A DNA stretch of 64,000 nt from Nitrospinota bacterium (GCA_022562795.1 JADFOP010000005.1:1-64000), one strand, 5' to 3'; shown: positions 1-9,325, counted from the first letter of the stretch. Notes: generated by a model from the letters alone, not told the origin. Translations and numbers: made by a program.

Positions 1-8
1 TTCTTTTT

Positions 9-41
9 CTGCGGCGGATGAATTTAGAGCTGTGAGTGGTG
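9..41. repeat. attC-like 3' half (left copy)
   Basis: These 33 bases match positions 944-976 at 29 of 33 places. The right copy is the 3' half of an attC-like element, so this is probably the 3' half of the previous cassette's attC, with its 5' half beyond the window edge. It lies 120 bases before the start of the first gene, where a cassette boundary would be expected. It is inferred from the repeat alone. Confidence 0.4.
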
Positions 42-162
42 CTTGAGCCTGTGGGGCAAGGGGAGCTAGACCTTGCAATCTGCTGGACGTATTATCTGGA
101 AACCAGATAATCAATAGTTGGGCCGACTTTGGGGAGTGCAACAGGATAGGGGGGGACTAGAA

Positions 163-897
163 ATGCGGGTCTTTGCAAGATCAGGGGGAATGCTGGTGCT
201 GCTGACGATCCTTGCAGTCGAAGGCATATGTGCTCAAGACTCGATCGAGACAGCTCTGGACCGGATTCATCGCGAATACTCTGCGGCTACACAGGATGTC
301 GCACGACTCGTGCTCCTCGATCAGGAACTGAGAGAATTGATTCCCTACTATGCCTGGAAGGAACGCCCGTGGTTGCCAGCTACCTACCTAAGACCTGATT
401 ACGACAACATCGGCATTTTCCCTGATCTGTTCGAGCGGGACGTCCTTACTTACTCTGGGAAATTGCTGGCTGAGGCTCATGCACACAATCCCAATTCGCC
501 GTTTCGAAATTATACGCTGTATTCGACAATCTTCGGTAAAGCAGGTGAGACCTCAAACGGTGTACCGTCGCCTGACGCCGCAGAGGCATACGTGCGTGAG
601 TTCCCACAAGGACCATTTATCGTAGACGTTCATCTGGTGGTAGCGCACTTCTACGACGACCTTTTCAAGGTGATTACACTCGAAGAGGCCGGCCAACGGA
701 TAGGCTACAAGTTCGACTGCTACGATACCTATCTGAAAGCGCAGCCTCTTGCCGAGCAACGGCAAAGGGCTCGCGAATCAGCGATCCGGCACTATGAGCG
801 ATTGGTTGATTTGTTGCCCAGGAATGCGGATCAGGCGCGATATCTAGCTGATCTCCGGCAGGAAAAGAGTCACGGTTGGTTCTACTGCGGAGACTAG
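163..897 (+). CDS. secreted protein of unknown function, probable integron cassette gene
   Basis: A 244-residue protein that I do not recognise. I chose the ATG at 163 over an upstream in-frame TTG at 118. A G-rich Shine-Dalgarno run sits just before 163, and the protein then begins with a clean signal peptide: MRVFARSGG, a hydrophobic stretch (LVLLTILAV) and an Ala-rich cut site near residue 24. The mature part is helical and rich in charged and aromatic residues. Its last third (ESAIRHYERLVDLLP) resembles a single TPR-like helix pair. The C-terminus has an isolated Cys (WFYCGD). It is flanked on both sides by copies of an attC-like sequence and has no operon partner, which is typical of integron cassettes. 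Function is unknown. Confidence 0.7.
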   Translation: MRVFARSGGMLVLLTILAVEGICAQDSIETALDRIHREYSAATQDVARLVLLDQELRELIPYYAWKERPWLPATYLRPDYDNIGIFPDLFERDVLTYSGKLLAEAHAHNPNSPFRNYTLYSTIFGKAGETSNGVPSPDAAEAYVREFPQGPFIVDVHLVVAHFYDDLFKVITLEEAGQRIGYKFDCYDTYLKAQPLAEQRQRARESAIRHYERLVDLLPRNADQARYLADLRQEKSHGWFYCGD

Positions 898-1462
898 CTT
901 CGGCGGCCCAACAAGCCACTGCACCTGACAGCCGCTCGCGAAACTGCTGCGGATGAATTTGGCGCCGTGAGTGGTGGGTAGAATCGTCCCGAAACTTATT
1001 TTTTAAATATATGGCTGGGACGGGCTGAAATGTCGTTGGGTTATGAGCCTACACGCGTGTTGTCCCGTCTTTCCTGCTCAATCATTTACGTCCTTCTTGT
1101 TGCCTGGTGTTTCCTGTTGTTCGGGGAGTTCTGTGGTAGAAATGTGGTAGAAATGCTGGGCCTGCTGAGGATTCTCCGAGCCCATAGACACCACGCCAAG
1201 CCGTGATATGCGGATCAGTATAACCCTGCCGCTCCGGGCGGCATGTTTATTGTAAGTCCTCGCGAGTAAGCGCATTACGGCGGGGTTGTCTCCTATTTTG
1301 CTTGCGTCTTATGCGGACAACCGGGTTATTATACTGATCAGCATAAACATTGTTAGGCCACGAGGACGGCGGGATTGTAACCGGCAATAACACTGAACCG
1401 AGCGCGGGGGCCGTCGCCGACCGTGACGCGTACCTAGCTTTTTAAACACGAAAGGTGGCTCT
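898..1462. other. 565-base non-coding stretch with repeats
   Basis: Apart from the attC-like site, this holds an AT-rich patch near 1000-1015 and an exact tandem duplication of an 11-base unit (TGTGGTAGAAA at 1132-1142 and 1143-1153). It also holds a pair of inverted repeats: GATCAGTATAACCC at 1213-1226 against GGGTTATTATACTGATC at 1323-1339. I see no convincing gene. The small open frames at 1078-1275 and 1309-1560 (minus) have no recognisable product. The stretch reads like the junction between a cassette array and the ordinary chromosome. Confidence 0.5.
905..981 (+). mobile_element. attC-like recombination site
   Basis: Immediately after the first gene stops, GCCCAAC (906-912) fits the attC R'' consensus RYYYAAC. 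The next arm CCACTGCAC (about 917-925) pairs with GTGAGTGG (967-974) apart from one extra G, which is the extrahelical base expected in attC. The distal R' box is degenerate: GGTGGGT at 973-979 against GTTRRRY. The 3' half is repeated at 9-41. This is what is seen. That it is a working integron site is inferred, because no intI gene lies in the window. Confidence 0.45.
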
Positions 1463-2200
1463 ATGGCATCTCTCACTGGAAAGGTGGCAGTTGTGACCGG
1501 CGGTTCGAGGGGTATCGGGCGTGCGGTTGCCGAACGTTTGGGCAAAGATGAGGCATCCATTGTGGTGAACTATGTGCGGAACGCTGACAAAGCTGGCGAG
1601 GTGGTCTCAGCGATTCAATCGGGAGGGGGAAGTGCGCTCGCCGTGCAGGCCGACGTGTTCAAGCTGGCCGATATTCACCGCCTGTTCGAGGAAACCGTCG
1701 ACCACTTCGGCCACCTGGATATCCTTGTACATAGTGCCGGCGTGTTTCTGTCTAAGGAGGTCTCCGAGGTGACCAAAGAGGATTTCGAGGCTACCTTTGC
1801 GCTGCAGGCGAAGGGTACCTTTTTCGTCCTGCAAGAAGCAGCACGTCGGATTCGGGACGATGGAAGGATCATCAACATCTCATCCTCAGCTACGGCGCTG
1901 ATTTTTCCGGGAGCGGCGCTCTATGTCGGGAGCAAGGCCGCGGGCGAACAATTTACCAAGACTCTGGCCAAAGAACTGGGCGGGCGTGGCATCACTGTGA
2001 ACTCCGTGTCTCCCGGCTACACCGAGACCGACATGCTGCCCAAAGACCCCGGCTTTAGAGAGATGGTGGCGAAGCAGTCTGCGTTTGGCCGGCTCGGACA
2101 GCCAGTGGACGTTGCCGACGTCGTTGCGTTTCTAGCCAGCGACCAGGCGCGCTGGCTCACCGGACAGAATGTCCAAGCCGGCGGCGGGTTAGTCATGTAG
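1463..2200 (+). CDS. short-chain dehydrogenase/reductase (FabG-like)
   Basis: A 245-residue classical SDR, the usual length for the family. The NAD(P)-binding motif TGGSRGIG is at residues 12-19. The catalytic Ser lies in NISSS near 140, followed by Y154-x3-K158. The usual NNAG structural motif reads HSAG (90-93), as in many SDRs of the 'glucose dehydrogenase / 3-oxoacyl reductase' type. The C-terminus has the typical SDQARWLTGQ-x-GGG ending. It should be a cytoplasmic NAD(P)H-dependent carbonyl or alcohol oxidoreductase. An NADP preference is plausible from the Arg in the glycine loop. A ribosome site (GAAAGGTGG) precedes the ATG. It stands alone, so the substrate cannot be guessed. Confidence 0.9.
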   Translation: MASLTGKVAVVTGGSRGIGRAVAERLGKDEASIVVNYVRNADKAGEVVSAIQSGGGSALAVQADVFKLADIHRLFEETVDHFGHLDILVHSAGVFLSKEVSEVTKEDFEATFALQAKGTFFVLQEAARRIRDDGRIINISSSATALIFPGAALYVGSKAAGEQFTKTLAKELGGRGITVNSVSPGYTETDMLPKDPGFREMVAKQSAFGRLGQPVDVADVVAFLASDQARWLTGQNVQAGGGLVM

Positions 2201-2317
2201 CCCTAGGCTCGCGCTTAACTTGCCGCTAAGCTGCGGCCGGACTATTGCTGTCAGCGGAACTCGCGATGTTCTGTTTCTACTCTTTCCCTGTTGTCCATCA
2301 CAAGACGCTTCCACCGC

Positions 2318-2785
2318 CTAAAGCTCCAGCGGTGGTCCCACTATATCCATGTTGTACTTCTCGGCTAAGGCTTTGGCTTTGGCAACATAAGCTTCTGTGT
2401 CCGTAACATCCAGATCAACCGCTTCATCAAAGAACTGCTCAAATCCTGCTGGAGAAAAGATGGCGAGTAACTTGGCAGGCTCCTGCCCGATCCGAGAAAA
2501 GGCATGAACCGTTCCCCTGGGGATGAGTACGAAAGAACCGGCTGTCGCTTTAAAAGTGCGTTCTCCCAGCAGGACGTTAATCTCTCCCTCTAAGACATAG
2601 AAGGCTTCATCCTCGGTTTTGTGTATGTGTTGTGGCGGTCCGTCACCGACTAGCTCAACTTCCAACAGTGAATACGCGCCATCAGTGTCTGCACCAACCA
2701 CCTTATGCGTTATCTTGTGACCTGGCACTGGAATTGTTTGGCCTTCTCCTGGGCTAAGCACTATATTTTTATCGCTAGTAAACAT
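2318..2785 (-). CDS. cupin-domain protein
   Basis: A 155-residue single-domain cupin. The two conserved cupin motifs are visible: motif 1 in the stretch GPPQHIHKTEDEAFYVLEGE (about residues 50-69, with His-x-His and Glu metal ligands) and motif 2 in FVLIPRGTVHAFSR (about 84-97, with the last His ligand). The family binds a divalent metal and covers isomerases, dioxygenases and sensors. Nothing here fixes the reaction. The gene is convergent with the SDR at 1463-2200. It has an upstream AT-rich region (2786-2880) and a G-rich ribosome site (AAGGGGGG) before the ATG. Cytoplasmic. Confidence 0.85.
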   Translation of the reverse strand: MFTSDKNIVLSPGEGQTIPVPGHKITHKVVGADTDGAYSLLEVELVGDGPPQHIHKTEDEAFYVLEGEINVLLGERTFKATAGSFVLIPRGTVHAFSRIGQEPAKLLAIFSPAGFEQFFDEAVDLDVTDTEAYVAKAKALAEKYNMDIVGPPLEL

Positions 2786-2884
2786 GATTTATTCCCCCCT
2801 TGCTTATTGCAACACTTCTCTAACTGTGAATCTTACATAACAATTGCGTTGCACTTTATAAAGATTAGGGTATTATCAAGCCAA

Positions 2885-3451
2885 TTAACCAGAGCCAGTC
2901 AGCTCCGTGACCTTTGTGTCGCCGAACCGTCGAGTATCGACGACCCGCCAGCCCCCCTTTTCAGCGACCTCAATTTCCTCGCTGACCGCATGCTCCCAAA
3001 ATAGCCTGCCCCCAGCCACGAGCAGGGGGCTCCCCGCGAGCCTCTTCAGGGCCACCAGGCCCGCCTCGCTCCGATACGGGGGATCGAGGAAAATGAGGTC
3101 GAAAGCCTCCCCCTCCTTTTCAAGGTAAGCTACGGCCCTAACCAAAGCCATAGGCAGAATGGTCCAGATCCTCCCCTCCTCCTCGGAAAAGCCGGCCAGC
3201 CCCAAGTTCTCCTCGATGCACCGACGGGCCCGCCGATCGCTTTCGACGAAGACGACCCGCGAGGCGCCTCGGCTTAGGGCCTCGATCCCAACGGCGCCGC
3301 TTCCCGCAAAGCCGTCGAGAAAGCGCCTGCCCCTGAGGTCGCCAAGCCTATTAAAGAGGCTTTCGCGCACCTTCTCGGGCGTAGGCCGGATATCGTAGCC
3401 AGGCAGGGTCCTCAACCTGCGGCCTTTGGCGACTCCCGCGATTATCCGCAC
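2885..3451 (-). CDS. rsmD: 16S rRNA (guanine966-N2)-methyltransferase RsmD
   Basis: A 188-residue SAM-dependent methyltransferase that modifies 16S rRNA. It opens with the family signature RIIAGVAKGRRL. It has the SAM-binding loop FLDGFAGSGAVGIEALSRGA (about 43-62) and the amino-methyltransferase catalytic motif DPPY near residue 122. The start is a GTG with a good ribosome site (GGAAAGGATGCGGA). It is the last gene of the leftward heme run, 41 bases after the PfkB-kinase gene, and probably rides on that transcript. Confidence 0.93.
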   Translation of the reverse strand: MRIIAGVAKGRRLRTLPGYDIRPTPEKVRESLFNRLGDLRGRRFLDGFAGSGAVGIEALSRGASRVVFVESDRRARRCIEENLGLAGFSEEEGRIWTILPMALVRAVAYLEKEGEAFDLIFLDPPYRSEAGLVALKRLAGSPLLVAGGRLFWEHAVSEEIEVAEKGGWRVVDTRRFGDTKVTELTGSG

Positions 3452-3492
3452 TCCGCATCCTTTCCCTGACCGGAAATACCCACGGATAGATG

Positions 3493-4434
3493 CTAGCTGC
3501 CCAGTCCAAGGTGGACAAACTCATCGGGGTCGAGGTCTTCGAAGTGAACCAGCCGCCGAAAGGCCCTGAAGCGGTCGTGGATTTCATCGTAGGTGACTCC
3601 CTTGAGCCGATCGAGGCTGAAGGCCTCAACGTTGAAGCTAGCCATGACGCTCCCCATGATAATCGCCTGACGGATGGTATCGTCCGTCACATTTCCGACG
3701 TTGGCCAGGTAGCCCATGAATCCACCGGCAAATGAATCCCCCGCTCCGGTTGGGTCGAAGACCGTCTCCAAGGGGTAGGCCGGTGCGGCGAAGACAGTAT
3801 CATTGTTGAACATGAGGGCCCCATACTCTCCCCGTTTGATGATGAGGCCGGATGGCCCCATGGCGAGAATCGCCTGGGCTGCCTGATAGATATTGGCCTG
3901 GCGACCCAGCTCGCGAGCCTCGCTATCATTGACGGCTAGAATATCAACGTGGCGAAGCGTATCGGTGAGCTCATCGGGCTTGCCTTCGATCCAAAAATTC
4001 ATCGTGTCGCACGCCACCAGCTCGGGCGCTTCCATCTGCTCCAGAACCCGAAGCTGGAGCACCGGATCGATATTTGCCAGAAAAACGTACGGGCACGTCC
4101 GGTAGCTCTCAGGAATCTTGGGATCAAAGGTCTCGAAGACGTTAAGGTGGGTGGCCAATGTGGTCGCATTAAGATCGAACCCATACTCCCCGCTCCAGCG
4201 GAAAGTCTCGCCCGCACGGCGCTCCAGGCCCTCTATATTGACCCGGTGATCACGAAAGAGCTCGACGCACTCGTCGGGAAAATCGTCCCCGACCACGGCC
4301 ACCAGGTTTACGTCGGTGAAGAAGCTGGCGGCAATTGAGAAGTAGGTCGCCGACCCGCCCAGCACCCCCTTAGCCTCCCCAAAGGGGGTCCGAACATCGT
4401 CAAATGCCACACTGCCTACGACGAGAAGACTCAC
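3493..4434 (-). CDS. PfkB/ribokinase-family sugar or nucleoside kinase
   Basis: A 313-residue PfkB-family kinase. The second PfkB signature, DPTGAGDSFAGGFMGYLA, lies near residues 232-249 and contains the catalytic Asp in GAGD. The N-terminal glycine-rich substrate lid (GGSATYFSIAASFF) is also present. Such enzymes move the ATP gamma-phosphate to a hydroxymethyl group of a sugar or nucleoside. The close fit to the 'sugar kinase' clade with VAVVGDDFP leaves substrate choice open. It starts with GTG 18 bases after hemB and probably belongs to the same transcript, though no link to heme synthesis is apparent. Confidence 0.85.
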   Translation of the reverse strand: MSLLVVGSVAFDDVRTPFGEAKGVLGGSATYFSIAASFFTDVNLVAVVGDDFPDECVELFRDHRVNIEGLERRAGETFRWSGEYGFDLNATTLATHLNVFETFDPKIPESYRTCPYVFLANIDPVLQLRVLEQMEAPELVACDTMNFWIEGKPDELTDTLRHVDILAVNDSEARELGRQANIYQAAQAILAMGPSGLIIKRGEYGALMFNNDTVFAAPAYPLETVFDPTGAGDSFAGGFMGYLANVGNVTDDTIRQAIIMGSVMASFNVEAFSLDRLKGVTYDEIHDRFRAFRRLVHFEDLDPDEFVHLGLGS

Positions 4435-4452
4435 GGCACAGCCCTGCCTTTC

Positions 4453-5433
4453 TCAGATTAGATCCCGTAGGTAGCGGGCGGCATCTTTGGCGTGGTAGGT
4501 AAGAATAATGTCGGCCCCCGCCCGCCGGATGCTGGTCAATACCTCCATGACAACCCTGTCTTCCTCCAGCCAACCACGGGCCGCAGCGGCCTTGACCATC
4601 GCGTACTCGCCCGAGACGTTGTAAGCGGCCACGGGAACGTTCAGCTCGTCCTTGACCCGGCGGATGACATCGAGGTAGGGGAGCGCCGGCTTGACCATGA
4701 CGATGTCGGCCCCCTCCTCGATATCGAGGGCTGCCTCGCGGATGGCCTCGTCGCTGTTGGGCGGGTCCATCTGGTGGCTTTTGCGGTCGCCGAAGGCCGG
4801 GGCCGAGTGGGAGGCGTCACGGAACGGCCCATAGAACGCAGAGGCGTACTTAACGGCATATGACAGGATGGGCGCCCCCTCGAAGCCCTCCTCGTCGAGC
4901 CGCGTTCGGATGGCCAAGACCCGACCGTCCATCATGTCCGAGGGGGCGACCATGTCGGCCCCGGCCCGCACGTGCGAGAGCGCCGTGGCAACCAACGGCT
5001 CCAAGGTGGCGTCGTTGTCTATGCGGCCGTCGACGACAATTCCACAGTGGCCGTGGTCGGTGTAGGCGCAGAGGCAGACATCGGTAATCACAACCAGGTC
5101 CTCCACGTGGGCCTTGAGGGCGGCGACAGCCCGCTGGACTACGCCGTCGTCGCGGTAGGCTTCGCTCCCCTTGGGGTCTTTGTGCTCGGGTACGCCGAAT
5201 AGGATGACCGCAGGGATGCCGAGCTCCCGGACCTCCTTGGCCTCGAGGACGAGCTGGTCGGCCGAGAGGTGATAGACCCCCGGCATGGAGGGAATCTCCT
5301 CGCGGATCGACTCCCCGGAGACCGTGAAGAGGGGGTAGATGAGGTCGTCCACCGAAAGGCGGGTCTCTCTGACCATGCGTCTAAAGCGCTCGTCCTCACG
5401 GAGCCTGCGAGGCCGACGAATAGGAATGGGCAC
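4453..5433 (-). CDS. hemB: delta-aminolevulinic acid dehydratase (porphobilinogen synthase)
   Basis: A 326-residue enzyme that condenses two 5-aminolevulinate molecules to porphobilinogen. The Cys-rich metal site [15 protein letters not shown] is of the zinc-binding type. The two active-site lysines lie in [17 protein letters not shown] and [12 protein letters not shown]. The C-terminus ([16 protein letters not shown]) is standard. The start is GTG with GGGGAG upstream. It is the fourth hem gene in hemA-C-D-B order and is separated from hemD by only 2 bases, so translational coupling is likely. Cytoplasmic. Confidence 0.97.
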   Translation of the reverse strand: MPIPIRRPRRLREDERFRRMVRETRLSVDDLIYPLFTVSGESIREEIPSMPGVYHLSADQLVLEAKEVRELGIPAVILFGVPEHKDPKGSEAYRDDGVVQRAVAALKAHVEDLVVITDVCLCAYTDHGHCGIVVDGRIDNDATLEPLVATALSHVRAGADMVAPSDMMDGRVLAIRTRLDEEGFEGAPILSYAVKYASAFYGPFRDASHSAPAFGDRKSHQMDPPNSDEAIREAALDIEEGADIVMVKPALPYLDVIRRVKDELNVPVAAYNVSGEYAMVKAAAARGWLEEDRVVMEVLTSIRRAGADIILTYHAKDAARYLRDLI

Positions 5434-5435
5434 CG

Positions 5436-6242
5436 TCAGAAACTCCCCTGCGCCGTTGCGAAATGCGTTATAAGAGCTTCGACCAATCCCTCGACGGTAT
5501 AGCTATCCGCCACCACCGCAGGGGCCAGCCCCGCTCTGCGGGCCGTCTCAGCGGTGATAGGCCCGATGCAGGCTACCGACACCTTGTCAAGAAGCGCCTT
5601 AGAGCCGTGGTCCGCCATAAGCGCCAGGAAGTTGGTCACCGTCGAGGAGCTTGTAAATGCCACGGCATCGATCTCGCTTGCAGCCAACCGCCTGGCGAGT
5701 TCAGCGGCCGGCGCCGAAGGGGGCGCCTCCGTACGGTATGCCTCCACCACGTCGATGATTCCGCCGAGGGCTCGAATCGACTCCGGCAATACCTCCCGCG
5801 CAAACCGTGCCCGGGGAAGGAGTATCCGACTGCCAGAGAAGTTCGTAGGGCCGATGGCCGCTATGATTGCCTCCGCCCTATACTCATTAGGCATGCAGTC
5901 AACGGTCAGCCCCAGGTCCTCCAGGGCCTTGGCCGTCTTGGGGCCGATCGCCGCCAGCTTCAGCCCGGCTAGGGCCTCCGGGCTCTGGGCGCGCTCAGCG
6001 AGGCGTTTAGCAACCGCCTCCACACCCCGGGCGCTGGTGAAGATGCACCATTTGTACGAAGAGATCCGGTCAAGGGCCGTATCGAGCGGCCCCATGTTCT
6101 TCGGCGGATGGATGACGATGGTCGTAAAGCAGACTGCCTCGGCCCCTTGGGCCTCCAAGAGGGAGACGAATGGAGCCGCCTGCTTCTTGGGTCGGGTCAC
6201 AACGATTCGCCGCCCGGCGAGGGGCATGGTCGCTCTCGGCAT
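5436..6242 (-). CDS. hemD: uroporphyrinogen-III synthase
   Basis: A 268-residue HemD. It closes hydroxymethylbilane to uroporphyrinogen III while inverting ring D. The family is poorly conserved, but the opening [20 protein letters not shown], the [12 protein letters not shown] segment and the [11 protein letters not shown] motif near residue 195 are characteristic. It has two Rossmann-like halves and no added methyltransferase domain. It lies between hemC (12 bases before) and hemB (2 bases after). Confidence 0.93.
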   Translation of the reverse strand: MPRATMPLAGRRIVVTRPKKQAAPFVSLLEAQGAEAVCFTTIVIHPPKNMGPLDTALDRISSYKWCIFTSARGVEAVAKRLAERAQSPEALAGLKLAAIGPKTAKALEDLGLTVDCMPNEYRAEAIIAAIGPTNFSGSRILLPRARFAREVLPESIRALGGIIDVVEAYRTEAPPSAPAAELARRLAASEIDAVAFTSSSTVTNFLALMADHGSKALLDKVSVACIGPITAETARRAGLAPAVVADSYTVEGLVEALITHFATAQGSF

Positions 6243-6254
6243 TCGTAGATTCCT

Positions 6255-7208
6255 CTAGGCCCCCCCCGGCAGGGGGTGGTCCTCCCGGTAGACCTCTTCG
6301 AGAATTGGGCCGGCCCCTTGAGCGAGGAGATCCTCGGCCAGAACCTGGCCTATGGCTAGGGCCTCCTCCAAGGGGCCGGCCCGCTCCCCGTAGAAGATCG
6401 GCTCCCCCCTGGGGTGGCCCACCATGCCACGGAGGACGAGACGCCCCCCATCCACCTGGCCGAAGCAACCAATGGGGACCTGGCAGCCGCCTTCAAGCCT
6501 CTTGAGAAAGGCCCGTTCCGCCAGGACCGTCCGGTGGACGAGGTCGTTGTCGAGGGCCGCCACGATCTCGTTGACCCACCCGTCGTCGCCTCGGGCCTCA
6601 ATGCCCAACACCCCCTGGCCGACGGCAGGCAGCATCAGCTCGGGAGAAAGGATCTCGGATATCCGATCGGCCACCCCGAGCCTATTCATCCCCGCCGCTG
6701 CTAGGATGATGGCATCCAGGCCCTCTTCCTCCAGCTTGCGCAGCCGGGTATCAACGTTGCCCCTCAGGGCTCTCAGGTCGAAATCGACCCGGAGGCGCCT
6801 AAGCTGGACCTGGCGCCTCAGGCTGGAGGTACCGATGACGGCCCCCGTCGGGAGCGACAGCAAGGGGGCTCCGTTGCGGGATACCACTGCGTCACGAGGG
6901 TCCTCCCGATCTGTCATGGCGACGATGGCGAGGCCCTCAGGAAGATCCGTGGGGACGTCTTTCATGCTGTGAACGGCGATGTCAATCCGGCCCGCCATGA
7001 GGGCTTCTTCGATCTCTTTGACGAAGAGCCCTTTGCCGCCGACCTTGGCGAGGGCCACATCGAGAATTTTGTCCCCCGTGGTCGTAATCTTCTCGATCCG
7101 GCAGGCCAGCCCCGTGTGGGCGGCCTCGAGGCGATCCCTTACCCACCCCGCCTGCCACAGGGCAAGTTTACTGCCCCGCGTCCCTATAACAAGTTCACGT
7201 TCGGGCAC
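6255..7208 (-). CDS. hemC: porphobilinogen deaminase (hydroxymethylbilane synthase)
   Basis: A 317-residue HemC that polymerises four porphobilinogens. Visible features are the start ELVIGTRGSKLALWQ, the substrate-binding arginines in GTSSLRRQVQLR (about 128-139), and the dipyrromethane cofactor cysteine in LEGGCQVPIGCFG. Length is normal. It starts with GTG 8 bases after the hemA stop codon, which points to coupling in the heme operon. Confidence 0.97.
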   Translation of the reverse strand: MPERELVIGTRGSKLALWQAGWVRDRLEAAHTGLACRIEKITTTGDKILDVALAKVGGKGLFVKEIEEALMAGRIDIAVHSMKDVPTDLPEGLAIVAMTDREDPRDAVVSRNGAPLLSLPTGAVIGTSSLRRQVQLRRLRVDFDLRALRGNVDTRLRKLEEEGLDAIILAAAGMNRLGVADRISEILSPELMLPAVGQGVLGIEARGDDGWVNEIVAALDNDLVHRTVLAERAFLKRLEGGCQVPIGCFGQVDGGRLVLRGMVGHPRGEPIFYGERAGPLEEALAIGQVLAEDLLAQGAGPILEEVYREDHPLPGGA

Positions 7209-7216
7209 GGGCCGCC

Positions 7217-8479
7217 TCAGCCGAGCCTGAAGAGGCGCCGGGCGATTTCCAGAACTTTGCCTCCCTCTTCACCATCAGAATGCTTCTTCAGGGCTACAAT
7301 GGGGTCGTGCATAATCTTCTTGACTATGGCGTCCGCCATAGCTTCCACGCTTTGGCGCTCCATGTCGCCCATGCTTCCGAGCCTGGCCAGGGTCTTAGCC
7401 ACCTCTTCCTCGCGGATGCGGTCGGCCTTCTCGAGCAATTCAACGATCGTAGGCACTGCATCGAGGGATGCGAACCAATGCATGAAGGTACGAACCTCCC
7501 GCCTTAGAATCTCCTCGGCCTTGACGGCCTCACGCTGGCGCTCCTTGACGTTGGACTCCACCACCGTCTCAAGGTCGTCAATATCATAGCGATAGACGTT
7601 AGCCAACTCATCGACCGCCGGATCGATGTCTCTGGGAACTGCAATGTCGATAAAGAACATTGGGCGGTTTCGTCGGACCCTGAGAGCCTTCTGGACGCTC
7701 TTCTTTGTTATGATGGGCTGAGGTGAGCCGGTGGAGCTGATGACGATGTCGACCTCGGGGAGGCGCTCCTCCAGGCTCTCGAAGGCGACTGCCTCGCCAA
7801 GGAACCCCCGGGCGGTCTCCACCGCTCGCTCGTAGGTCCGGTTGGTCACCAAGACCCGCCCCACCCCGTGGCTCGTCAGGTGCCGGGCAGCCAGCTCGCT
7901 CATCTTCCCCGCCCCTATGATCATGACGGCTCGATCACTTAAGTCCGCGAAAATCTTCTTGGCCAACTCCACGGCGGCGAAGCTCACAGAGACGGCGTGC
8001 GCCGCCACCGCCGTCTCGGTCCGCACCCGCTTGGCCACGTTGAAGGCCCTTTCAAAGAGGTTGTTCAGGACGGGGCCGGTGGCTTTATGTCTCTTCGCCT
8101 CGAAATAGGCCTCCTTGACTTGCCCAGTAATCTGGGGCTCGCCGACAATCATGGAATCAAGGCTAGAGCCCACCCGAAAACAATGTCGGACGGCCTCTTC
8201 ACCCAGGTAGAAGTAGGAGTGGTTCTCGATATCCGCCGCCTCGAGGAGATGGAAGCGGCTGATGAGGTCCCGAATGAGCTCTGGCCTGGCGTACCGGTCA
8301 GAGGCCCGTCCGTATATCTCTACCCGGTTGCAGGTCGAGAGGACGACCGCCTCATCCAGGTGGCACTCCTCGCCGAGGCATTCCAGAATGTTTTTAAGCT
8401 CCCCCGGCGGGAACGCCAGCTTCTCCCGAAACTCAACCGGGGCCGTCTTGTGGCTTACGCCGTATAGGAGAATGCGCAT
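7217..8479 (-). CDS. hemA: glutamyl-tRNA reductase
   Basis: A 420-residue GluTR, the first committed step of C5-pathway heme synthesis. It reduces glutamyl-tRNA to glutamate-1-semialdehyde with NADPH. The catalytic Cys lies in the motif STCNRVEIYG (about residues 48-57). The NADPH domain shows GAGKMSELAARHL near 190. A C-terminal helical dimerisation region follows. No hemL is seen in the window. It lies 30 bases after ccsA, and both are read from the promoter at 9370-9399. Confidence 0.97.
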   Translation of the reverse strand: MRILLYGVSHKTAPVEFREKLAFPPGELKNILECLGEECHLDEAVVLSTCNRVEIYGRASDRYARPELIRDLISRFHLLEAADIENHSYFYLGEEAVRHCFRVGSSLDSMIVGEPQITGQVKEAYFEAKRHKATGPVLNNLFERAFNVAKRVRTETAVAAHAVSVSFAAVELAKKIFADLSDRAVMIIGAGKMSELAARHLTSHGVGRVLVTNRTYERAVETARGFLGEAVAFESLEERLPEVDIVISSTGSPQPIITKKSVQKALRVRRNRPMFFIDIAVPRDIDPAVDELANVYRYDIDDLETVVESNVKERQREAVKAEEILRREVRTFMHWFASLDAVPTIVELLEKADRIREEEVAKTLARLGSMGDMERQSVEAMADAIVKKIMHDPIVALKKHSDGEEGGKVLEIARRLFRLG

Positions 8480-8509
8480 TGGCTTAACGCCTAAGCCCGA
8501 CCGTAGTTC

Positions 8510-9325
8510 CTATTGAAAGGTGTGATAGCCTTTCAACAACAGGCCGACACCCACGAAGGTGAACATTACGGTGCAAAATCCCACGATGTTGAGAAGCGCC
8601 GCCCTGCGGCCGCGCCACCCCGCCGTAAGCCGCCCGTAGAGCAGCACGGCGTATATGAACCAGGTGATGAGGGCCCAGGTCTCCTTGGGATCCCATCGCC
8701 AGTAGGTGCCGAAGGCGTACTGGGCCCAGATGGAGCCGGTTATAATGCCCAGCGTCAGTACGGGAAATCCGAACGAGAGGGCCCGGTAGCCGAGCTCGTC
8801 TAGCGCTTCGAGGCTCGGGAGCCTATAGTAAAAGGCTCCGGGCCTCTTCCTTTTGAGCTGGTGCTCCTGGAGGAGATACATGATGCCGGCCCCGAAGGTG
8901 ACGGCGAAGGCCGCGTAGCCGAGAACGGCAAGGGTCACGTGAATCCCAAGCCACGAGCTTTTTAGCACCGGCAGCAGGGGCCTTACCTCGCTAGGCAGGA
9001 CGGCCGCGTACCCCAGCGTGATGAAGGCAAGAGGCATGACGAATGCCCCTAAAATCTCAATCCGGTATTTGTACTTGGAGATGAGGAAGGCCAGCGTGAT
9101 GGTCCAGGAAAAGAAGGTCATCGACTCGTGGAGGTTGCTGAGCGGGAGGTGGCCCACCGCCTGCGCCCTTAAGATAATCGCGGAGGTGTGAGCGAGGAAT
9201 CCCACCAGGACGAGCGCGGAGCCCGCCGTCCCGACCCTCTTGTTCTTGTAGTAGAAAAAGACGAGGAAGACCACCGCGGCCAGAAAATAAGAAACTATCG
9301 TAATATTAAAGAAGAAAGTGGTCAC
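8510..9325 (-). CDS. ccsA: cytochrome c assembly protein CcsA/CcsB type (system II or CcmC-like)
   Basis: A 271-residue integral membrane protein with about eight hydrophobic segments. The heme-handling WWD-type motif appears as WRWDPKETWALITWF near residue 215, with flanking histidines (for example NLHESMTFF near 64 and WLGIHVTLAV near 127). Proteins of this kind move heme across the inner membrane for attachment to c-type apocytochromes. Its place directly ahead of hemACDB, on the same transcript, is a common arrangement. The start is GTG. A CcsB/ResB partner is not in the window. Confidence 0.88.
   Translation of the reverse strand: MTTFFFNITIVSYFLAAVVFLVFFYYKNKRVGTAGSALVLVGFLAHTSAIILRAQAVGHLPLSNLHESMTFFSWTITLAFLISKYKYRIEILGAFVMPLAFITLGYAAVLPSEVRPLLPVLKSSWLGIHVTLAVLGYAAFAVTFGAGIMYLLQEHQLKRKRPGAFYYRLPSLEALDELGYRALSFGFPVLTLGIITGSIWAQYAFGTYWRWDPKETWALITWFIYAVLLYGRLTAGWRGRRAALLNIVGFCTVMFTFVGVGLLLKGYHTFQ

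Noticed and set aside
1078-1275. A 65-codon minus-strand frame
   Set aside because: It spans the tandem and inverted repeats, has no family likeness, and no convincing start.
5554-6258. A 234-codon plus-strand frame
   Set aside because: It is antisense to hemD, with low-complexity composition and no family likeness.
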